Shown piece after piece: positions 16,191 through 22,952 of a stretch of DNA of 64,000 nucleotides. Numbering within the stretch: the stretch's first letter is position 1; each line of letters begins with the position of its first letter. The position numbers and the translations under genes are program-made. Origin of the DNA: Streptomyces sp. SID12488 (GTDB lineage: Bacteria > Actinomycetota > Actinomycetes > Streptomycetales > Streptomycetaceae); the NCBI RefSeq assembly GCF_010548275.1, contig NZ_JAAGLT010000021.1:62001-126000 (forward strand), in the 5' to 3' direction. Under the pieces are notes generated by a model that was not told where the DNA came from, did not search any database, and saw nothing but the letters and a program-made list of their open reading frames with translations.

Positions 16191-16796
16191 TCAGGGCTGA
16201 AGGAGCAGACTGAGCGTCGGCAGCGGGCCGCCGGGAAACTGTTGGAGGCGGCCCCCATCAGCCAGGGGGCCCAGGTCGACGGCCGCCCAGCCGACGTGTT
16301 CGACGAGCCGGGCGACCCGGTTGTTGGCGCCCGTGTGGTTGCCGGAGAGAAATATCACCCGACGTCCGGCGGGCGTGAACGGATCGGCGCCGATGACCGC
16401 CGGCGCCAGGGTGTTGAACGCCTTCACCAGACGGGCCCCGGGCACCGATCCGGCGACGACCTCGCTGGACGGCCGCCCCTGGAGGTCGGCGACCCGGAAG
16501 TCGGGCGGGCCGAGCGGATTGGTGGTGTCGATGACGATCCGTTCCTGCCAGTCGGACACATCGGCCGCCGCCACCGCCTCGGAGGGCCCCCGCCAGGGCA
16601 CCGCGAGCACGACGATCTCGGGGTCGGCCGCCTCCGCCACGGTGACCGCCGTGAGCCCCGGACCGATCGAGTCGGCGAGGTCCGGCAGGGACCGGGGGCC
16701 TCGGCTGTCGCTGAGGAGTACCTCCGCCCCGGCGGCCACGAACCGGACGGCGAGGGCCTGCCCGAGGGCTCCGGCGCCGATGATGCCGATACGCAT
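16191..16796 (-). CDS. NADP-binding oxidoreductase, F420-dependent NADP reductase-like
   Basis: 201 residues; ATG 16796 with AAGGAAGG at proper distance. The N-terminus MRIGIIGAGALGQALAVRF is a Rossmann dinucleotide motif. VVLAVPWRG, VIDTTNPLGPPDF and LVKAFNTLAP match the FNO/NADP oxidoreductase, coenzyme F420-dependent family (Pfam F420_oxidored), which either transfers hydride between F420H2 and NADP or acts on other substrates. Its length fits the family. It is transcribed divergently from the GH114-like lipoprotein gene. A true F420 partner is unproven. Confidence 0.85.
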   Translation of the reverse strand: MRIGIIGAGALGQALAVRFVAAGAEVLLSDSRGPRSLPDLADSIGPGLTAVTVAEAADPEIVVLAVPWRGPSEAVAAADVSDWQERIVIDTTNPLGPPDFRVADLQGRPSSEVVAGSVPGARLVKAFNTLAPAVIGADPFTPAGRRVIFLSGNHTGANNRVARLVEHVGWAAVDLGPLADGGRLQQFPGGPLPTLSLLLQP

Positions 16797-17034
16797 GACG
16801 TGCCTTCCTTGACTCGGCGCGAACGAGCGTGCGCGGGCGCGTCCTGAGCATGTCCGGGATGTCGGACCGCGGGCTTCTGTCAAGTGACTGGGTCTGCGCG
16901 GACGTCCGCACACCGAGGCCTGTTTGACCGGCGGGCGTGCCGAACGCTTTGATCTTGACTGTGCCGGGCCGCATGCCCGGTACAAGAGGTGCGCCCCACC
17001 GGTAGTGGTCGTACCCGCGATCGATGGAGCGGAC

Positions 17035-17910
17035 ATGCCCGTCGAGGGTGCACCCGGCGCCGGAGGTGTCCGGACAGTGGCCGTCGTACTGACGACCGTC
17101 TGCGCGGCCGTGTGGGGACTGACGGGGTGCGGTGGCTCACCGGAGACGGAGAACGGGCCCGGGCCCGGGTCGACGCCCTCGCCGACCGCCACCTCGGCCA
17201 AGGTCGAACTGCCGCCGACGCACGCCGGTTTCGACTACCAGATCGGCGGCGCCTACCCGCCCCCGGCGGGAGTGCGAATCGTCAGCCGCGACCGTACGGC
17301 GGCTCCCGCGCCCGGCCTGTACAACATCTGCTACGTCAACGCCTTCCAGGCGCAGCCCGGCGACGAGAAGTCGTGGCCCGACGATCTGCTGCTGCGCGAC
17401 GCGAACGGCGAGACCGTCGTCGACGACGACTGGGACGAGGCCCTGCTCGACATCGGCACGGCGGCCAAGCGGAAGCGGATCGCCGCGCGGGTGAACGAGT
17501 GGATCGACGGCTGCGCGGACAAGGGATTCGACGCGGTCGAGCCCGACAACTACGACAGCTACACCCGCTCCGACGACCTTCTCACCCCCGCCGACGCCAC
17601 CGCCTTCATCACCCTCCTCTCCCGGCACGCGCACGCCCGCGGGCTGGCCATCGGCCAGAAGAACACCGTGGAGCTGGCCGGGCTCCGGAAGAAGACAGGC
17701 CTGGACTTCGCGGTCGCGGAGGAGTGCGGGGAGTATGACGAGTGCGGGGAGTACGCGGCGGCCTTCGACGACCGGGTGGTCGTGATCGAGTACACCGACT
17801 CCGGGCTCCGCAAGGCCCGCGCGGCCTTCGGCGACCGGCTGAGCATCGTCCGCAGGGATGTCGACGTGTCGACACCGGGCAGCGACGGGTACGTACGCCG
17901 GACCCGTTGA
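17035..17910 (+). CDS. GH114-like (endo-alpha-1,4-polygalactosaminidase family) lipoprotein
   Basis: 291 residues; ATG 17035 with GGAG five bases upstream. A signal peptide with lipobox LTGC gives a membrane-anchored lipoprotein. After a Ser/Thr/Pro linker comes a TIM-barrel domain with AGFDYQIGGAY, YNICYVNAFQAQPGDE, GFDAVEPDNYDSY and ADATAFITLLSRHAHARGL, characteristic of the GH114/DUF297 family whose founders hydrolyse alpha-1,4-polygalactosamine. The acidic residues in AVEPDN and VAEECGEYDECGEY lie at expected catalytic strands. An unusual tandem EECGEYDECGEY occurs in the latter. Polysaccharide substrate here is inferred from family only. Confidence 0.85.
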   Translation: MPVEGAPGAGGVRTVAVVLTTVCAAVWGLTGCGGSPETENGPGPGSTPSPTATSAKVELPPTHAGFDYQIGGAYPPPAGVRIVSRDRTAAPAPGLYNICYVNAFQAQPGDEKSWPDDLLLRDANGETVVDDDWDEALLDIGTAAKRKRIAARVNEWIDGCADKGFDAVEPDNYDSYTRSDDLLTPADATAFITLLSRHAHARGLAIGQKNTVELAGLRKKTGLDFAVAEECGEYDECGEYAAAFDDRVVVIEYTDSGLRKARAAFGDRLSIVRRDVDVSTPGSDGYVRRTR

Positions 17911-17951
17911 CTCAGAGCGGCGGCATCGGCCCCTGACGAGGCGATACGCCT

Positions 17952-18330
17952 GTGGAGAGCGTCGTCCGTGCCCTCGACAAGCCTCCGATCCTCATCGGCC
18001 ACTCCGCGGGCGGCGTCTTCGTGTATCTGCTGCTCGACCGGGGCCCGGGAGCGGCGGGCGTGGCCGTCAACTCCGCGCCGACCGAAGGGGTGGCGGTGCT
18101 GCCGCTTACCCAGAACAAGGCGGCGGTCCCGGTCCTCAAGAACCCGGCCAACCGGCACCGCGCTGTCGGCCTGAACTTCGAGCAGTGGCACTACGCGTTC
18201 ACCAACACGTTCGAGGAGGCCCTGTCCCGGCGGCTGTAGGAGCGCTACGCGGTCCCCGCGTCCGGCAGCATCTTCTTCGACAGCGCCCTGGCGACACTGC
18301 GCCCCGGTCACCAGAGCACCTACGATGCGC
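17952..18330 (+). pseudogene. Alpha/beta hydrolase remnant with nonsense codon
   Basis: The readable frame begins at about 17952 with VVRALDKPPILIGHSAGG, the nucleophile-elbow region (GHSAGG) of an alpha/beta hydrolase, and continues through RHRAVGLNFEQWHYAFTNTF, matching a family common in actinobacteria. The first ~100 residues expected upstream are missing. At 18237-18239 a TAG interrupts the frame in RRL*ERYAVPASGSIFFDSA; related proteins continue through this point with a Tyr, so TAC to TAG is the simplest explanation. After about 18300 the similarity fades. It is therefore truncated at the N-terminus, interrupted, and lost at the C-terminus, with no catalytic Asp/His left. Confidence 0.8.
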
Positions 18331-18356
18331 CGCATGACGCACCATCAGGTGGCGAA

Positions 18357-18896
18357 TCACCGTGCGGTCAGCAGCTCCAGCCCCCGCTCCCACCCGAACT
18401 CCGGCCGCTCACCACCCTGTTGCATGCCCCCCGCGTATGGATCAGCGAACCGCACCCCCATCCCGCGCAGCCGTTCCAGGCTCGCCCGGTAGGCGGGATG
18501 GGCGGCCAACGCGTCGCCCACGCACGGCAGTACGGCGATCGGCACCCCCAGCCCGCACGCCTCGCACAGGGTGCCCAAGGCGAGGGTGTCGGCGATGCCG
18601 GCCGCCCACTTGTTGACGGTGTTGAAGGTGGCGGGCGCGACGAGCACGGCGTCGGGCGCCGGAAAGGGCCGCGGATCGCCGGGCCTGCGCCAGGCGGACC
18701 GGATCGGGCGTCCGGTCTGTGTCTCGACGGCGTCCGTGTCGAAGAACCCCATGGCGAGGGGTGTCGCGATGACCCCGACCTCCCAGTCCCGTTCCTGCGC
18801 CGCGGTGATCAACTTGCTGACGTCGGAGGCGATTCCGGCGGCGCAGACGACGACGTAGAGGAAGGGTTTCGGGGCCTGTGCGGACGTCTCGGTCAT
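18357..18896 (-). CDS. Flavoprotein (PPC decarboxylase-like fold)
   Basis: 179 residues; ATG 18896. The pattern LYVVVCAAGIASDVSKLITAA at the start, VIATPLAMGFFD, then VLVAPATFNTVNKWAAGIAD identifies the flavoprotein family (Pfam Flavoprotein) that includes phosphopantothenoylcysteine decarboxylase, EpiD and UbiX-like enzymes. PATFNTVNKWAAGIAD is the substrate/FMN-binding segment of the HFCD group. It lacks the CoaB synthetase half, so it is not the housekeeping Coa protein. Function unknown; oxidative decarboxylation of a peptide or thiol compound is one family role. It is convergent with the hydrolase relic. Confidence 0.85.
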   Translation of the reverse strand: MTETSAQAPKPFLYVVVCAAGIASDVSKLITAAQERDWEVGVIATPLAMGFFDTDAVETQTGRPIRSAWRRPGDPRPFPAPDAVLVAPATFNTVNKWAAGIADTLALGTLCEACGLGVPIAVLPCVGDALAAHPAYRASLERLRGMGVRFADPYAGGMQQGGERPEFGWERGLELLTAR

Positions 18897-18950
18897 CCGG
18901 AAACCCTAAATGAGTTGCCGGTGGCCGGTCCTCGGCCCGAGGATCACGCC

Positions 18951-19061
18951 ATGTCTACGACGATCGAAGCCCGCCGGCCGCTGCCTCCCACCGCCGCTCG
19001 TCCGGTGCGGGTCCAGCAGCAGCCCTGCCGCCCCCGGAGGCCCGTGCTTCCCCGGTCATGA
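18951..19061 (+). CDS. Possible 36-residue ORF coupled to the LysE exporter gene
   Basis: ATG 18951 follows CGAGGA at a good distance (8 bp). The 36 codons have high GC at third positions. The TGA stop overlaps the LysE ATG in an ATGA arrangement (19058-19061). The product begins MSTTIEARRPLPPTAARP and is Arg/Pro-rich with one Cys (QQQPCRPRRPVLPRS). The LysE gene has no well-placed ribosome site of its own, so translation of this ORF could drive LysE translation. No homology is recognised. Confidence 0.4.
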   Translation: MSTTIEARRPLPPTAARPVRVQQQPCRPRRPVLPRS

Positions 19062-19681
19062 CGGCCGCGCTTGTCGCGGGGCTTCTCGCGGGGTACGGCA
19101 TCGCCGTCCCGGTCGGAGCCGTCACGACCTATCTCGTCTCCCTCACCGCCCGTACGTCCCTTCGGACCGGTGTCTGCGCGGCGCTCGGAATCGCCACCGC
19201 CGACGGTGTCTACGCCCTGCTGGCCGCGCTCGGCGGAACCGCCCTGGCCGGTGCCCTGCAGCCGGTGCTGGTGCCGCTGCGCTGGGCCTCCGCACTGGTG
19301 CTGGCCGCGCTCGCGGTCCGGGGCGGGGTCGGCGCCCTGCGGCAGTACCGTGCCGGACTGCTCTCCGTACGGGCCGACACCACACCGCCGAGCCCGCTGC
19401 GGGCGTTCCTCATGCTGGTCGGCATCACGCTGCTCAACCCCACCACCGTGATCTACTTCGCCGCGCTGGTGCTCGGCAGCCGGGCCTCGGACGCCGTGTC
19501 CCCCTTGGAGCAGGGAGTGTTCGTCCTCGCGGCCTTTCTCGCCTCGGCCAGCTGGCAGGTGCTGATCGCCTCCGGCGGCGCCCTGCTCGGCCGGGCGTTG
19601 ACGGGCCGAGCAGGGCGGCTGGTGACGGCCCTCATGTCCAGTGCGGTGATCATGGTGCTGGCGGTGCGGATGGTGGCGTGA
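19058..19681 (+). CDS. LysE/RhtB family exporter
   Basis: 207 residues, about six hydrophobic segments. The N-terminus AGLLAGYGIAVPVGAVTTYLV resembles the LysE signature (GxxxGxxxPGP type, here IAVPVGA), and GITLLNPTTVIYFAALVLG matches the conserved 'NPKA' region of the family. These transporters export basic or neutral amino acids or related metabolites. ATG 19058 overlaps the stop of a small upstream ORF; the nearest purine-rich site (GGAGG at about 19037) is too far away, so translation is probably coupled. Confidence 0.9.
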   Translation: MTAALVAGLLAGYGIAVPVGAVTTYLVSLTARTSLRTGVCAALGIATADGVYALLAALGGTALAGALQPVLVPLRWASALVLAALAVRGGVGALRQYRAGLLSVRADTTPPSPLRAFLMLVGITLLNPTTVIYFAALVLGSRASDAVSPLEQGVFVLAAFLASASWQVLIASGGALLGRALTGRAGRLVTALMSSAVIMVLAVRMVA

Positions 19682-19784
19682 CCGACATGATGACGGTCCC
19701 CGGATGAATCCAAGCCGCCCTCGTGTTGACCCTCGTACACAGCAGTCACACGCGACGACGCGACGAGACGATGGGACGAACTCC

Positions 19785-20234
19785 ATGCCTCTTGAGGGCG
19801 AGTACGAAGCCAGTCCGACACAGTGGGTGCGTGAGCAGGTGGAGCTGTACGAGAGCTCCGGCGGCACCGAGGGGACGACCCTGCTCGACACCGGCATGCC
19901 GGTCGTCCTGCTCACCACCCGGGGCGCCCGGAGCGGCAAGATCCGCAGGACGCCGCTCATGCGGGTGGAGCACGACGGCGTGTACGCGGTGGTCGCCTCG
20001 CTGGGTGGTGCACCCAAGCATCCGGTCTGGTACTTCAACGTCCTCGCCGACCCGCACGTCGACATCCAGGACGGGCCGGTGCGCCAGGACAGGGTCGCCC
20101 GTGAGGTGACGGGCGAGGAGAAGTCCGCGTGGTGGGAGCGGGCGGTCGCCGCGTACCCCCCGTACGCCGACTACCAGAAGAAGACCGACCGCGAGATTCC
20201 CGTGTTCGTCCTCGAACCGGCCGACGGGAACTGA
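19785..20234 (+). CDS. F420H2-dependent nitroreductase/quinone reductase (DDN family)
   Basis: 149 residues; ATG 19785. WVREQVELYESSGG, LLTTRGARSGKIRRTPLM and WYFNVLADPHVDIQDG match the deazaflavin-dependent nitroreductase family (DUF385, related to mycobacterial Ddn). The RSGKIRRTPLM segment binds the F420 phosphate and GAPKHPVWYFN lines the active site. Such enzymes reduce quinones or other compounds with F420H2 and may protect against oxidative stress. The gene ends before two hairpins at 20262-20337. Confidence 0.9.
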   Translation: MPLEGEYEASPTQWVREQVELYESSGGTEGTTLLDTGMPVVLLTTRGARSGKIRRTPLMRVEHDGVYAVVASLGGAPKHPVWYFNVLADPHVDIQDGPVRQDRVAREVTGEEKSAWWERAVAAYPPYADYQKKTDREIPVFVLEPADGN

Positions 20235-20261
20235 TCCCGGTCGGGCAGAAAACAAGTTCGA

Positions 20262-20337
20262 TGCCCGGAGGAGTGAACTGTCCACCTCCGGGCACCCGAG
20301 CTTCAGGCCCCGCCGCGTCCCCCCGTCGCGGCGGGGC
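20262..20337 (+). terminator. Two successive hairpins after the DDN gene
   Basis: The first stem is TGCCCGGAGG (20262-20271) with CCTCCGGGCA (20285-20294). The second is a perfect 11-bp stem GCCCCGCCGCG (20307-20317) with CGCGGCGGGGC (20327-20337), followed by TTT on the plus strand. The second lies within the last codons of the opposing CDF gene. Together they would stop transcription from both sides. Confidence 0.65.
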
Positions 20338-21307
20338 TTTCCGCTGCCTCCTTCGCCGCCGCGTCGGTGATGTCGAGAAAGATCTCGCCGGCCTCGGGTA
20401 CCGCGTGGGCGACCGAGCTCTTGATGCGTACGGCGACCTCCTCGACCCGCTCGCTGTCGAGGCCCGGGACGAGGTCGATCCGGGCGGCCACCAGGGTGGA
20501 GTCGAGCCCCATCTTCATCGTGAAGAGCGCCTCCACGCTGTCGATCTCGGGCTGGTCCGCCAGCAGGGCGCGGATCTCGCGGCTCAGCTCCGGGTCGGCG
20601 GCCTCTCCGATGAGCTGGGCGCGCGCGTCCCGGCCCAGCCAGAAGGCGACGCAGACGAGCAGCACACCGATGGCGATGGAGGCCGACGCCTCCCAGACGA
20701 CCTGCCCGGTGACCATGTGCAGGGCCATGCCCACGATGGCGAACGTCACGCCGAGCACCGCGGTGCCGTCCTCGGCGATCACCGTACGCAGGGCGGGGTC
20801 CCGCAGGGCACCCGCGCTGCCGGCTGTGCCCTTGCCCTTCTCCCCGCGCGCCTGGTGCACGGCCCGCAGCAGTGAGGCTCCCTCGGCGAGCAGCGCGACC
20901 CCGAGCACGACCAGGCCCGCGACATAGCCGCCGAAGGACTCCTCCGTATCGCTCTTGAGCGCCTCCACGCCCTGGAAGAAGGAGAAGCAGCCGCCCATGA
21001 CGAAGATGCCGACGGCCGCGAGCAGCGACCAGAAGAACCGTTCCTTGCCATAGCCGAAGGGGTGCCGTTGGTCGGCGGGGCGGCGGCTGCGGCGCAGGGC
21101 CGCGAGCAGGAAGACCTCGTTGAGGCTGTCGGCCACCGAGTGCGCCGCCTCGGACAGGAGTGCGGGCGACCCGGTGAGGAGGCCGCCCACGGACTTGGCG
21201 ACTGCGATCAGCAGGTTGGCGCCGAGCGCCACCAGCACGGTCACGCGCGTGCGCCGGTCCGCGGATCGCGTGCCGCCCGTCTCCCTCCGCTTCTGTGCCG
21301 CCGTCAA
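20303..21307 (-). CDS. Cation diffusion facilitator (CDF) family metal transporter
   Basis: 334 residues, with about six membrane helices in the first two thirds and a cytosolic C-terminal ferredoxin-like metal-sensing domain. The metal-site helix LLSEAAHSVADSLNE carries the HxxxD pair and the conserved HPFGYGKERFFWSL follows TM2. CDF proteins export divalent metals (Zn, Co, Fe, Mn) by proton antiport. The start is assigned to TTG 21307, which overlaps the stop of the upstream VOC gene (TTGA), a translational-coupling arrangement. No standard start gives a better N-terminus. The carboxy end is Ala/Gly-rich. Confidence 0.9.
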   Translation of the reverse strand: MTAAQKRRETGGTRSADRRTRVTVLVALGANLLIAVAKSVGGLLTGSPALLSEAAHSVADSLNEVFLLAALRRSRRPADQRHPFGYGKERFFWSLLAAVGIFVMGGCFSFFQGVEALKSDTEESFGGYVAGLVVLGVALLAEGASLLRAVHQARGEKGKGTAGSAGALRDPALRTVIAEDGTAVLGVTFAIVGMALHMVTGQVVWEASASIAIGVLLVCVAFWLGRDARAQLIGEAADPELSREIRALLADQPEIDSVEALFTMKMGLDSTLVAARIDLVPGLDSERVEEVAVRIKSSVAHAVPEAGEIFLDITDAAAKEAAESPAATGGRGGA

Positions 21308-21696
21308 CGCTGTTCGGGTGCCGTCGGCGTGACCTGGCGGAGGGTGAAGGAGTGGCCGGCCGGGTCGGAGTACCCGCGCTCCTCGAACGGGGTACCGGCG
21401 TCCTTCGTCTCCAGCGAACGTCCGCCGAGCCCGACCACCCTGCGTTCCGCCTCGTCGAGATCGGTCACCCGGAAGTCGAGGTGGACCTGGAAGGAGTTCT
21501 CGGCGCGCGACCAGCTCGGCACAGTCATGTTCGCGTCGAGGCGGAACTCCATCCGGGTTCCCCCGGCGCCCCTGATCTCGATCCGGTTGACGGTCGTCTC
21601 CGTCTCCTCGGCCTCCAGCAACTCCATGTAGAAGGCGGCGAGCTTCTCGGGCTCGGCGCAGTCCAGCACCACGACGCCTGCTGTCACCAAGGTCAT
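21304..21696 (-). CDS. VOC (glyoxalase/bleomycin resistance) superfamily protein
   Basis: 130 residues; ATG 21696. It has the paired beta-alpha-beta-beta-beta modules of the vicinal oxygen chelate fold: VVVLDCAEPEKLAAFYMELL, FQVHLDFRVTDLDEAERRV and GYSDPAGHSFTLRQVTP. Metal ligands would be the His in VHLDF and an acidic or His residue near the C-terminus, but no function can be assigned. Its stop overlaps the TTG start of the CDF transporter gene, so the two are translated together. Confidence 0.88.
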   Translation of the reverse strand: MTLVTAGVVVLDCAEPEKLAAFYMELLEAEETETTVNRIEIRGAGGTRMEFRLDANMTVPSWSRAENSFQVHLDFRVTDLDEAERRVVGLGGRSLETKDAGTPFEERGYSDPAGHSFTLRQVTPTAPEQR

Positions 21697-21771
21697 GCTT
21701 CCTCCGTACGGGGGTCGGGGGCGGCCCTGTGCGCCGCGGCCCTCTCCCTCCGGGTACCCCGCACACCGGAA

Positions 21772-22500
21772 TCACACGGGCCGTGCATCGTCGGGTGCGG
21801 TGAGTTGTGCGAGGCGGCCCGCCGCCGCGGTCAGGAAGAGGTCGAGTGCCGCCGGGTAGGAGCTGCGCCGCATGTCCGTCACGAGGTGGCGGGCGGTCGC
21901 GTTGATGTGCGGGTGGGTGTCGGCGGGCAGCCGGGCGTAGGTCGCCCGCCACACGGCTGTCTCCGCCTCGCGCGCGGCCTCCGGCAGCGCCGTGCTCGCC
22001 GAGTCGAGGGCGCCGAAGGCGAGCGCCTGGTCGACGAACGCGTGGTAGATCCGTACGGCGTCGGCGTCCGGAAACCCGGCACCGCGCAGCACCCCGAGGC
22101 CGGTCTCCACGGCCTGGATCTCGTGCGCCCGTCCGGTCACCCGGTACGAGCTGAGTGCCGCCGCCTGCGGCTGCGCGAGTGCTCCGGCGTGCATACGCAG
22201 GCCGAGGTCCCGCAGGTCGGCGCGCCAGTCGCCGCTGGGACGCCAGTCGCGCAGCGTACGGCCGATCAGCTCGTCGGCGATGGCGAGCAGCAGGTCGTCG
22301 GTGTCACGGAAGTAGCGGTACAGGGCGCTCGGGTCGGCGCCGAGGGCACGGCCGAGACGGCGTACGGAGAGGGCCTCGGTGCCGTGTTCCCCGAGCAGCC
22401 GCATCGCCGTCTCGACGATCAGTTCCTCGGAGAGGACGACGCCGTGTTTGGTGGGGCGCCTGCGCCGCCTGGCGTCGGGCGGGACGACACGTTCGCTCAC
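21772..22500 (-). CDS. TetR family regulator
   Basis: 242 residues; ATG 22500. The N-terminal helix-turn-helix is clear: ELIVETAMRLLGEHGTEALS, RRLGRALGADPSALYRYFRD. The C-terminal two thirds is a TetR_C-type ligand-binding region. A basic N-terminal tail (DARRRRRPTKHG) precedes the DNA-binding domain. It is divergent from a decayed small gene at 22642, so its original target may be gone. An imperfect inverted repeat, CTTATGACAACA facing TTGACCTGTTAAG around 22547-22575, lies between them as a possible operator. Confidence 0.92.
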   Translation of the reverse strand: MSERVVPPDARRRRRPTKHGVVLSEELIVETAMRLLGEHGTEALSVRRLGRALGADPSALYRYFRDTDDLLLAIADELIGRTLRDWRPSGDWRADLRDLGLRMHAGALAQPQAAALSSYRVTGRAHEIQAVETGLGVLRGAGFPDADAVRIYHAFVDQALAFGALDSASTALPEAAREAETAVWRATYARLPADTHPHINATARHLVTDMRRSSYPAALDLFLTAAAGRLAQLTAPDDARPV

Positions 22501-22641
22501 GGACTTCCTCCTGCGCGGTGGCCACTGCTGTGACCTGTGCGGGCACCTTATGACAACACCGTTGACCTGTTAAGGTCCCGGGCAGTTTCATGTTCGTTCA
22601 CCGGGGTCGTCCGAGGCCCCCAGGTGTGAGCGGAGACCGCC

Positions 22642-22783
22642 ATGGCCGACTACACCTCCGCCGACCATCTCGAACTCAGCCCGGACAACGGCTGGTTCCT
22701 GCTGCTCCTACCGTCGCTGATGGTCGCGTCCGGTTTCCTGGCCGCAGCTGCTCGCGGTGAAGGAGGCGTCGTCGGCACGGTGA
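22642..22783 (+). pseudogene. Short remnant of a membrane protein gene
   Basis: An ATG at 22642 opens a good-codon-usage frame, MADYTSADHLELSPDNGWFL and LLLPSLMVASGF, that looks like the N-terminus and first hydrophobic segment of a membrane protein. At about 22740 the coding pattern moves to another frame, reading PQLLAVKEASSAR and a TGA at 22781-22783. This fits an internal deletion that joined the two ends of a former gene. The original frame otherwise runs on into a repeat. Family not recognised. Confidence 0.4.
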
Positions 22784-22810
22784 GCTCCGCGGGGCATGCA
22801 GATCATTTGC

Positions 22811-22888
22811 CTGCGGGCCCGGTGGGGGCTGGTCGCGCCCCGCGGCGGAGCCGCCGGACAGACTCAGCCCCGCGCCCCTTTGGGGCGC
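22811..22888 (+). repeat. Streptomyces dispersed hairpin repeat, copy A (long form)
   Basis: It contains CTGCGGGCCCGGTGGGGGCT, GGTCGCGCC, an inner hairpin GGCGG-AG-CCGCC, and the terminal hairpin GCGCCCC-TTT-GGGGCGC (22872-22888). The same module occurs at 52726-52782 (reverse) and 57841-57881. I know this sequence type as a very frequent intergenic repeat in Streptomyces genomes. Confidence 0.75.
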
Positions 22889-22952
22889 CCATCGCCCCCT
22901 CCCTTCCCACTCCCCCCTCACCTCACCTCACCTCACCTCAAGGAAACGGAAC

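Noticed and set aside
20303..21952. 549-residue fusion upstream of the CDF transporter
   Set aside because: The first ~215 residues are an off-frame reading of the VOC gene; the TTGA overlap at 21304-21307 gives the natural start.
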